This document shows positions 6,239 to 11,051 of a stretch of 11,051 nt of DNA, piece after piece. The notes under the pieces are model-generated. The model did no database searches. It had not been told where the DNA came from and saw only the letters and a list, made by a program, of their open reading frames with translations. Position 1 is the stretch's first letter. Each line of letters begins with the position of its first letter. The stretch is from JAGDXZ01 sp049966915 (GTDB lineage: Archaea; Micrarchaeota; Micrarchaeia; Micrarchaeales; CABMGC01), in assembly GCA_049966915.1 (NCBI GenBank), contig JBMFTS010000024.1, positions 1-11,051 on the forward strand, given 5' to 3'. Position numbers and translations under genes: made by a program.

Positions 6239-6568
6239 ATGCCTAAGCAAAAAGAGAACGACGAAATATGGCTCTTGAGGAAATTGCTAAGCAGACCCAA
6301 TTATGCTGTTTTGAAACTTTTGCTTTCGAAATCTCCCAGAACAACAAGAGAGCTTTATTACATACTTGGTAAAAAGTTCACAAGAAAGACGCTGATAATA
6401 ACGCTCAGGACCCTTTCTATAAACTACAACGCGCTCCAGCCAACGCACATAAGAACGGACCGCGGCTACGACCTTGGCTACGACCTCAATGCCAAACTGA
6501 AGGAAGTTGTAAAGAGCATAGACAAGCTTGAAAAGATTGCAGAAGAGGCCGTGCTCAACAAGAAATAG
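6239..6568 (+). CDS. Small winged-helix DNA-binding protein
   Basis: A 109-residue basic protein predicted as a winged helix-turn-helix regulator: helix 1 around YAVLKLLLSKS (22-32), helix 2 TTRELYYILG (35-44), recognition helix KFTRKTLIITLRTLS (46-60), a wing-like stretch (about 65-83), then a C-terminal amphipathic helix LKEVVKSIDKLEKIAEEA (87-104) suited to dimerisation. It is divergent from the pilus operon, sharing a 218-base intergenic region with it, and lies 41 bases ahead of the flavoprotein gene. It may act on the pilus promoter, on itself, or on the flavoprotein gene; this is contextual. The match is to the general fold, and I cannot name a subfamily. Confidence 0.65.
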   Translation: MPKQKENDEIWLLRKLLSRPNYAVLKLLLSKSPRTTRELYYILGKKFTRKTLIITLRTLSINYNALQPTHIRTDRGYDLGYDLNAKLKEVVKSIDKLEKIAEEAVLNKK

Positions 6569-6609
6569 TTTGCTGTTCCTGCTTTGCGCCATAAACACGC
6601 GCTTTCGGC

Positions 6610-7368
6610 ATGGCGTCCAATATGCAAGACCAAATAACTGAAAAAATTTATACGCTTGCTGAAAGATTGGACGAAACGCCAGAGGTGCTTACGCTCAGGT
6701 TCGAGCCGGAAGATGGCAAGCCTCTCGATTTTGAGCCAGGCATGTTCATAATGATCTCGGGCATAGACGCAGAAGGCAAGCAGCATGTTGCAAGAGCCTT
6801 TTCAATTGCTTCAGACCCAGGTTCAAGTACGCTTGAGCTCTACGCCGTGAAGCAGCCGCATCCAGGCACCGCAATGGCGAGGACTTCGCATTTTGCTGAA
6901 GCGGCCATAGGCAGCAAGTTTTTGGTAAAGGGACCGTACGGCCAATTCAAGTTTGACCCTTACAAGGATCAGAAAGTGCTTTACATAGCAGGCGGCACGG
7001 GAATAGCGCCATTCATGTCAATGCTAAGGCACATAAAGGCGCTTGGCGCAAACACTGACGTAAAACTGATATACAGCGTAAAGTATCCCAGCGAAATAAT
7101 AAGAAAAAGTGAGCTCGCAGAATTGCAGAAGCGCATACGCCTTGAGCTCTTTGTAACGGTTACAAGGCCTCAGCAGGGCGACGGTTGGACCGGACTGACT
7201 GGACACATTAACAGCGATATGATCAAGAAAATTGTGCCGGATTTTGGAGAAAGGATGTGCTATATCTGCGGTCCGCCAAAGTTTGTGCAAGCGATAAAAG
7301 CGGCGCTAGCCGAACTCGACGTAAAACCAGAAAAAATCATGGCCGACGTCTGGGACACCGGCACGTAG
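6610..7368 (+). CDS. Ferredoxin-NADP(+) reductase-like FAD/NAD(P)-binding oxidoreductase
   Basis: A 252-residue soluble flavoprotein that would pass electrons between NAD(P)H and a protein or small acceptor through FAD. The FAD domain (about 5-115) has the flavin motif RAFSIAS (62-68) and GPYGQF (108-113). The NAD(P) domain (about 120-250) has GGTGIAP (128-134) for pyrophosphate binding and YICGPP (218-223) near the nicotinamide site, ending with a short DVWDTGT tail. There is no C-terminal cysteine cluster, so it is neither a PyrK-type nor a plant-ferredoxin-fused reductase and needs an external partner, which is not in the window. ATG 6610 is used; another ATG lies four codons later. No ribosome site or own TATA box is clear, so it may be cotranscribed with the winged-helix gene 41 bases upstream. 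Confidence 0.88.
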   Translation: MASNMQDQITEKIYTLAERLDETPEVLTLRFEPEDGKPLDFEPGMFIMISGIDAEGKQHVARAFSIASDPGSSTLELYAVKQPHPGTAMARTSHFAEAAIGSKFLVKGPYGQFKFDPYKDQKVLYIAGGTGIAPFMSMLRHIKALGANTDVKLIYSVKYPSEIIRKSELAELQKRIRLELFVTVTRPQQGDGWTGLTGHINSDMIKKIVPDFGERMCYICGPPKFVQAIKAALAELDVKPEKIMADVWDTGT

Positions 7369-7436
7369 ACGGCCGCAAAAACTCGACGTTTAAATTGACG
7401 TTTAGAGTGCACAAGCACAAAAGCAAACCAAGCCAG

Positions 7437-8192
7437 TTACTTTCCTTTGACGACTATCATGTGGAAGTCGTTTTCAAAACCTAGAGCCGACTTGAACGAC
7501 TGCGCGTCCAGTGTTATCGTGCTGTCAGAGTAAGGATCGCTTATGTAGAAATTGTCCTTGTCATAGCCTTTCACAACAACCCAGTGCGGCATGGAGTCAA
7601 GATAAGAATCTATCGCCTTGACGTCTATCAGCACTATGGGTATGTGGCCCGAAGACAGCGCCTTCTTTATAGGCAAAAGGTTGGCACCCTGTATGTATTC
7701 CTCTTCTATGCCCATTGTCTTAGACTTCTGCTTTATCTCGTTAAATGAGGCATCAAGCGCGTCAAGATTGACGTTTTCGTATACTGCCATGCGCCGTTCG
7801 TAGCCTTCGTCCTGCGTATTGCTCATTATCGCCACTTCTGCGCCTCTCTTGGCAAGCGCGTAGGCTAGGCCGTACTTTGATCCGTACCAGACGCTCCCAC
7901 TTACGGCTTCCTGCCATATGCTGTACTCGTTTTCCCTCTTAAGCCTGAAATTCTTGTTGAGCGCCTTCAGCACAATCATTGCGCATGCGGCAGAGCTTGT
8001 AAAGTCTTCTGTCTGCGGATAGTGCGGCAAGTCCAAAAGCACTTTGTCCTTTATTTTGGCGGACTTTATCCTACTAATCAGCGAAGACCTTCTCGAACCT
8101 GTTTTCGCATTACTGGCCTTTCTGACGCTTAACGAAGCGCGCCTTGAACTTTTATTCTTCATGCTCCTCTTTTTCAAGTTTTTAGACACCAT
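7437..8192 (-). CDS. C39-like papain-fold protein with Ser in place of the expected catalytic Cys
   Basis: A 251-residue protein: a Lys/Arg/Ser-rich N-terminal tail (1-46), then a C39-like cysteine peptidase fold. Recognisable family landmarks are YPQTEDFTSSAACAMIVLKA (58-77), IWQEAVSGS (92-100), YGLAYALAKRGAEV (107-120), IPIVLIDV (184-191), PHWVVVKGYD (202-211) and ISDPYSD (217-223). In relatives the first motif reads D-[FY]-T-C-G-P-A, with Cys as nucleophile; here Ser66 takes that place, although His203 and Asp219 remain. The protein is therefore inactive, uses serine, or uses nearby Cys70. The start at 8192 follows GGTGAT directly. A longer in-frame start would run through the tRNA-Leu gene and is rejected; ATG at 8162, preceded by GAGGAG, is an alternative. 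The gene converges on the flavoprotein gene. The substrate is unknown. Confidence 0.75.
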   Translation of the reverse strand: MVSKNLKKRSMKNKSSRRASLSVRKASNAKTGSRRSSLISRIKSAKIKDKVLLDLPHYPQTEDFTSSAACAMIVLKALNKNFRLKRENEYSIWQEAVSGSVWYGSKYGLAYALAKRGAEVAIMSNTQDEGYERRMAVYENVNLDALDASFNEIKQKSKTMGIEEEYIQGANLLPIKKALSSGHIPIVLIDVKAIDSYLDSMPHWVVVKGYDKDNFYISDPYSDSTITLDAQSFKSALGFENDFHMIVVKGK

Positions 8193-8243
8193 ATCACCGA
8201 TATTATAATCGCAAATTTTCAAATCTGCTTGACAATCAAGACA

Positions 8244-8340
8244 TGCAGGGAGGGAGATTTGTTCAAGCATTGAACTCCCGCAGGCCTGAAGCCAACAGAT
8301 CTTGAGTCTGTCGCGTTTGACCAAGCTCCGCCATCCCTGC
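8244..8340 (-). tRNA. tRNA-Leu(CAA) with an 11-base intron in the T-loop
   Basis: The 97-base gene folds as a complete class II tRNA. It has acceptor arms GCAGGGA/TCCCTGC (8334-8340 and 8245-8251), discriminator A at 8244, D-stem GCG/CGC, anticodon stem ACAGA/TCTGT with loop CTCAAGA (anticodon CAA at 8302-8304), a 15-base variable arm with a GGC/GCC stem, and T-stem GGGAG/CTCCC (8275-8279 and 8252-8256). The T-loop is 18 bases, not 7. Removing TGCTTGAACAA (8259-8269) restores TTCAAAT and an 86-base mature tRNA. GTTC/GAAC forms a 4-bp helix flanked by 3-base bulges (AAT, AAA), as in a relaxed bulge-helix-bulge splice motif with cuts after the second base of each bulge, i.e. between positions 58 and 59. 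No CCA is encoded. Confidence 0.93.
8259..8269 (-). other. Predicted 11-base archaeal tRNA intron at position 58/59
   Basis: This is the segment TGCTTGAACAA on the minus strand. Sequence alone also allows insertion after position 55, 56 or 57 because of repeated bases. The 58/59 placement is chosen because it puts both cuts after the second base of three-base bulges around a GUUC/GAAC central helix, as the archaeal splicing endonuclease prefers. There is essentially no inner helix beyond two A-U pairs and a three-base loop. Confidence 0.8.
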
Positions 8341-8365
8341 ACTTCTACTAATTGCCAATCATGAC

Positions 8366-8377
8366 TTTATATATTTT
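8366..8377 (-). promoter_or_regulatory. TATA box of tRNA-Leu
   Basis: On the minus strand AAAATATATAAAGTC is centred about 30 bases ahead of the first base of the tRNA at 8340, a good archaeal TATA box and adjoining purine-rich BRE at the right distance for a start a few bases upstream of the mature 5' end. Confidence 0.7.
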
Positions 8378-8420
8378 GCTCCACCACCGTTATTTTTATT
8401 GCCACTATTCATAATGCAAG

Positions 8421-8430
8421 CTTATATTTA
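8421..8430 (+). promoter_or_regulatory. Probable TATA box of rtcB
   Basis: CTTATATTTA lies about 50 bases ahead of the rtcB ATG and would give a leader of about 25 bases. A second AT-rich element, CATATTTTAT (8451-8460), is an alternative that would make a leaderless message. The intergenic region also holds the divergent tRNA-Leu promoter, so the two genes fire back-to-back. Confidence 0.45.
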
Positions 8431-8477
8431 TTCTTTGCCGTTATTTTAGTCATATTTTATCGTAAAAAGGCGCGTTT

Positions 8478-9923
8478 ATGGACATTGCTCTGGAAAAGCA
8501 GAACGACAACAAGTTTGTGATAAAAAAAGACCCAAGCAGAGGCATGAATACAGACGTGGTTGTTTATGCGGATGACACGCTCATGGGCTACATGAAAAAA
8601 GACAATACGCTGCAGCAAGCTGTTAACGCCACTACGCTGCCTGGTCTTGCGGGCAACGTTCTTGTAATGCCAGACGGCCACGAGGGCTACGGCTTTCCGG
8701 TTGGCGGCGTTGCTGCGTTTGACTCAGACAACGGAATTATATCGCCAGGAGCTATAGGGTTTGATATAAACTGCGGCATAAAAGTGATAAAAACCAACCT
8801 TACCGAGAAAGACATAAAGCCTAAGCTAAAGCAGCTTGCCGACATGCTTTTCAAAAATGTGCCAAGCGGCGTAGGCAGCAGGGTAAACTGGGGATTCAGC
8901 GACACCGACATGAGACGCATAGCAGAGGAAGGAGTGCCGTACATAGTCTCAAAGGGGTTCGGGATAGCAGACGACATAGAGTGCATAGAAGAGAACGGCG
9001 CAATGGCTGGCGCCGACTATGACAAGGTAAGCAAAGAAGCCAAAACAAGGGGCATACGCGAGCTAGGAACGCTGGGGGCAGGCAACCATTTTCTAGAAGT
9101 GCAGAAAGTAGAGCGCATTTTTGACGAGGAAAAAGCGAAGGCGTACGGCCTTGAAAAGGGCCAGGTTGTAGTAATGGTGCATTGCGGCTCTAGGGGTTTT
9201 GGGCACCAGATCGCAAGCGATTACCTTATGCTGCTTAACGAATACCGCGCCAGGCACGGCATAAGCCTTGTGGACAAAGAACTTAGTTATGCGTTTGTGC
9301 ATGACAAAGAGGCAACGGACTACTTGGCGGCGATGAAGAGCGCAGTGAATTTCGCTTTTGTAAACCGTGAGATCATAGCACACTCGATAAGGAAAAGCTT
9401 CGAAGAAACTTTCGGCAAGAGCGCCGACGCGATGGGCATGCTTACGCTCTACGACGTGGCGCACAACATAGCAAAGCTCGAAGAGCACAGGATAGAAGGC
9501 AAGCTCAGGAAGGTTTACGTGCACAGAAAGGGCGCCACAAGAGCGTTTCCGAAAGGCATGCAGGAAGTGCCGAAAATATACAGGGGCATAGGCCAGCCTG
9601 TGCTAATTCCAGGCAGCATGGGCACCGCAAGCTACATACTGTGCGGCATGCCGGGCTCGATGGAACAAAGCTATGGCACGACATGCCACGGCTCCGGCAG
9701 GGTAATGTCAAGGCACCAAGCAGTCAGAGAAATACCGACAAGCAAGACTCTGGACTCGCTAAAAAGCAAGGGGATAGAGCTCAGGGTAAAAAGCAGAAAC
9801 CTGATAAGCGAAGAGGCAGAGTGGGCGTACAAGGACGTCGACGAGGTAGTGGGCGTTGTTGAAAAAGCCGGGCTGTCAAAGATAGTCGCAAGGAACGTGC
9901 CTATACTTGTGGTAAAGGGCTAG
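8478..9923 (+). CDS. rtcB: RNA-splicing ligase RtcB (tRNA exon ligase)
   Basis: A 481-residue GTP- and Mn(II)-dependent ligase that joins a 2',3'-cyclic phosphate (or 3'-phosphate) end to a 5'-hydroxyl end. In archaea this is the step that seals tRNA exons after the splicing endonuclease. Length matches archaeal RtcB without an intein. Signatures: MPDGHEGYGFPVGG (64-77), GFDINCG (94-100, metal ligand Cys99), GAGNHFLE (200-207, His204), VHCGSRGFGHQ (234-244, His235), YDVAHN (325-330, His329) and TTCHGSGR (401-408), where His404 is the residue guanylylated by GTP in the well-studied Pyrococcus enzyme. All metal ligands and the nucleophile are present, so it should be active. Archease, its usual cofactor, is not in this window. 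The neighbouring divergent tRNA-Leu carries an intron and is a natural substrate. Confidence 0.97.
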   Translation: MDIALEKQNDNKFVIKKDPSRGMNTDVVVYADDTLMGYMKKDNTLQQAVNATTLPGLAGNVLVMPDGHEGYGFPVGGVAAFDSDNGIISPGAIGFDINCGIKVIKTNLTEKDIKPKLKQLADMLFKNVPSGVGSRVNWGFSDTDMRRIAEEGVPYIVSKGFGIADDIECIEENGAMAGADYDKVSKEAKTRGIRELGTLGAGNHFLEVQKVERIFDEEKAKAYGLEKGQVVVMVHCGSRGFGHQIASDYLMLLNEYRARHGISLVDKELSYAFVHDKEATDYLAAMKSAVNFAFVNREIIAHSIRKSFEETFGKSADAMGMLTLYDVAHNIAKLEEHRIEGKLRKVYVHRKGATRAFPKGMQEVPKIYRGIGQPVLIPGSMGTASYILCGMPGSMEQSYGTTCHGSGRVMSRHQAVREIPTSKTLDSLKSKGIELRVKSRNLISEEAEWAYKDVDEVVGVVEKAGLSKIVARNVPILVVKG

Positions 9924-9944
9924 CACAATAGGGCAAAGCCAATG

Positions 9945-9952
9945 CATAAATA
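9945..9952 (+). promoter_or_regulatory. Probable TATA box of the coiled-coil protein gene
   Basis: CATAAATA, about 22 bases past the rtcB stop, would direct a start near 9974, giving a leader of about 35 bases before the coding frame. This indicates that the gene has its own promoter and is not only read through from rtcB. Confidence 0.45.
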
Positions 9953-9973
9953 CCGGCTTTTGTCATATTCTAG

Positions 9974-9984
9974 TGCCATTGGCA
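9974..9984. promoter_or_regulatory. Perfect 11-base palindrome at the predicted transcription start
   Basis: TGCCA-T-TGGCA is a perfect inverted repeat with a one-base centre. It overlaps the position where transcription from the TATA box at 9945-9952 should begin, a classic place for a repressor site. A related half, GCCAATGC, occurs at 9938-9945 next to the TATA box. Confidence 0.35.
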
Positions 9985-10006
9985 TGAAAAGCGTGAGCAG
10001 CGATCG

Positions 10007-10855
10007 GTGAATTATGTGACTGCCAACAAAATACGCACGGAGCCTGCAGGCTACGCAGAATGGCTGGCCTGTTCAGAGTCTACAGAAAAACTTGAACTCA
10101 ACATAGCGCTGCTTGCGATGGCTAAAAAACTCAGCGATGCGAGCAGCGCAGAAGCCAAAGTTGCAGGCAATAAGATAAAAGACCTCAAAGAAATAGCAGG
10201 AGAGCTTGAAAAAGAAATAAAGAACTTACGCAAGTACAACGAACTAACGAACAATTTTGTAAACGAGCTAAGAAACATGCGCGACGCGAAACTACGAAAA
10301 GACTCAGCAATGTTGAATTCGACGAAATCAAAAATAGAGGACCTTAAAACGAAAATAGAAGAGCAAAGCGCAAGTTACAAAAAAGCCGACGAACTAGTAG
10401 CAAAGGCGTATGGCGCTGTTTTTGGCAGTTCGTACAAAATCGAAAACGAGTATATAGATGAATTTTATCAGGCAATAGAAGACAGCAAACACATGATAGT
10501 AAACAGCGCATACTCCACCGTATTCGACAAAGCAACAAAAATCTTGGCGGGCCTTCTAGAAAAACGAAGACACACCGTTTACTATATGCTGAATCCCAAG
10601 AGCGCGTTGAAAGAAATGGTAAGAAATAACACCGCATATTTACTGCGGAAGCGCGGCGAAACCGAAACCGCGCGGCCATTCAAGTCGTACGTGGAGGCCG
10701 CGCTAAGAGACAGCGGAAAAGACACGAACAGGTCGGATTCTGCAGTGCAAGTAGTATCAGAACAAGAAGTGCGCGGCATAAAATTGGAAATCCTGTCAAG
10801 TGTAGAGTCGTCGATAAGAAATTTGACAGAGCACGGCGCAGTAGAATATAATTAG
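10007..10855 (+). CDS. Coiled-coil protein of unknown function
   Basis: A 282-residue soluble, highly charged protein. Residues about 45-130 are rich in Lys, Glu, Leu and Ala with heptad-like spacing (KIKDLKEIAGELEKEIKNL; KSKIEDLKTKIEEQ), so a coiled coil is likely. A more globular part follows (about 140-235), with DEFYQAIEDSKHMIVNSAYS and KILAGLLEKRRHTVYYMLNP, which reads like an alternating helix-strand unit, and then a Ser/Asp-rich linker and a short C-terminal helix. No signal peptide or membrane segment is seen. The start is uncertain: GTG 10007 overlaps the stop of an eight-codon ATG frame (9984-10010), while GTG 10016 has GGTGA five bases upstream. I do not recognise the family. A weak resemblance to regulators with an N-terminal coiled coil and a C-terminal sensor (TrmB-like) is speculation. 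Confidence 0.75.
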   Translation: MNYVTANKIRTEPAGYAEWLACSESTEKLELNIALLAMAKKLSDASSAEAKVAGNKIKDLKEIAGELEKEIKNLRKYNELTNNFVNELRNMRDAKLRKDSAMLNSTKSKIEDLKTKIEEQSASYKKADELVAKAYGAVFGSSYKIENEYIDEFYQAIEDSKHMIVNSAYSTVFDKATKILAGLLEKRRHTVYYMLNPKSALKEMVRNNTAYLLRKRGETETARPFKSYVEAALRDSGKDTNRSDSAVQVVSEQEVRGIKLEILSSVESSIRNLTEHGAVEYN

Positions 10856-11001
10856 ACCACGAGAAGCAGGGCGTAGGCATGCCAGCGCAAAGTAATCGCG
10901 TTGGTGGCTGCAACGAGAAGATTGCAGATAACGTTCAGATTCCTAATTCTAAATTTATGCTTTACATGAATGAATCAATTGGCTTTATCGAAAGCAGAAA
11001 A
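10856..11001. other. Intergenic stretch between the coiled-coil gene and tRNA-Val
   Basis: About 146 bases that include the 3' flank of the plus-strand gene and the 3' flank of the minus-strand tRNA-Val. I see no convincing gene, snoRNA-like C/D boxes, or terminator hairpin here. It becomes AT-rich from about 10935, which fits the ends of two converging transcription units. Confidence 0.4.
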
Positions 11002-11051
11002 TGGGCCCGCGGAGAGTTGAACTCCGATCTCCACTCTGTGAAAGTGGCGTC
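11002..11051 (-). tRNA. tRNA-Val(CAC), 3' part, cut by the window edge
   Basis: The last 50 bases of a minus-strand tRNA are visible: the end of the D-arm region, anticodon stem CCACT/AGTGG (11043-11047 and 11031-11035) with loop TTCACAG and anticodon CAC (11038-11040), variable region AGAT, T-stem CGGAG/CTCCG with a normal seven-base loop TTCAACT, acceptor strand CGGGCCC, and discriminator A at 11002. The 5' acceptor strand and D-arm lie beyond the window. No CCA is encoded, and no intron is seen in the visible part. Its normal T-loop contrasts with the interrupted one of tRNA-Leu. Confidence 0.9.

Noticed and set aside
7385..7404. Two copies of GACGTTTA twelve bases apart between the convergent flavoprotein and C39-like genes
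   Set aside because: It is only a short repeat in an AT-rich 3' region. There is no promoter or clear terminator structure, and it is consistent with chance.
8228..8240. Small hairpin CTTGA-CAA-TCAAG just downstream of tRNA-Leu, considered as a terminator
   Set aside because: The five-base stem is short and no T-run follows on the minus strand. Archaeal termination depends mainly on T-runs, so I do not call it.
8193..8342. An in-frame 50-codon N-terminal extension of the C39-like protein
   Set aside because: It runs through the whole tRNA-Leu gene on the same strand. The protein start at 8192 has its own ribosome-site-like GGTGAT, and the extension has no family similarity.
9093..9524. A 143-codon minus-strand frame within rtcB
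   Set aside because: It is antisense to the strongly supported rtcB coding region and has no independent signals.

Overview
The window looks archaeal. It carries TATA-box promoters placed about 25-30 bases ahead of starts, class III signal peptides (the archaeal prepilin type), an archaeal tRNA ligase RtcB, tRNAs without an encoded CCA, and a tRNA with a tiny intron at a non-canonical site. Short genes, tight overlaps and an unusual tRNA intron suit an ultra-small DPANN archaeon, with a Micrarchaeota/ARMAN-like lineage as my best guess. That lineage is inferred; no rRNA gene is present to settle it.

Left part (about 1-6020, minus strand): one long polycistron for a type IV pilus-like (Tad/archaellum-type) machine. 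In transcription order it holds a secretion ATPase (511 aa), a membrane platform split into two half-size genes, and then seven small membrane-anchored proteins. Four of these have clean class III prepilin signals: 84 aa, 122 aa, a 49-aa gene that is easy to miss, and a 421-aa glycosylation-site-rich surface protein. The other three (122, 120 and 99 aa) have degenerate or no recognisable signals. Neighbours overlap by ATGA or GTGA, or almost touch, so translational coupling is likely. No prepilin peptidase is in the window. At the extreme left edge another minus-strand gene begins, with a possible nucleotide-binding N-terminus.

Middle (6021-8192): a 218-base divergent promoter region carries an odd 30-base-period repeat. 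It is followed on the plus strand by a small winged-helix protein and a ferredoxin-NADP reductase-like flavoprotein. Converging on these from the minus strand is a C39-like papain-fold protein whose expected nucleophile cysteine appears to be serine.

Right part (8244-11051): a minus-strand tRNA-Leu(CAA) with an 11-base intron in its T-loop lies back-to-back with rtcB, the ligase that joins tRNA exons after splicing. Next come a coiled-coil protein of unknown function, preceded by a small palindrome and a micro-ORF, and then the 3' part of tRNA-Val(CAC), cut by the window edge.

The most unusual items are the T-loop intron beside its presumed ligase, the compact pilin cascade with its large glycoprotein-like pilin, and the serine-substituted C39-like protein. 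No CRISPR array, insertion sequence or integrase was seen, and there is no gene-free stretch longer than 300 bases.
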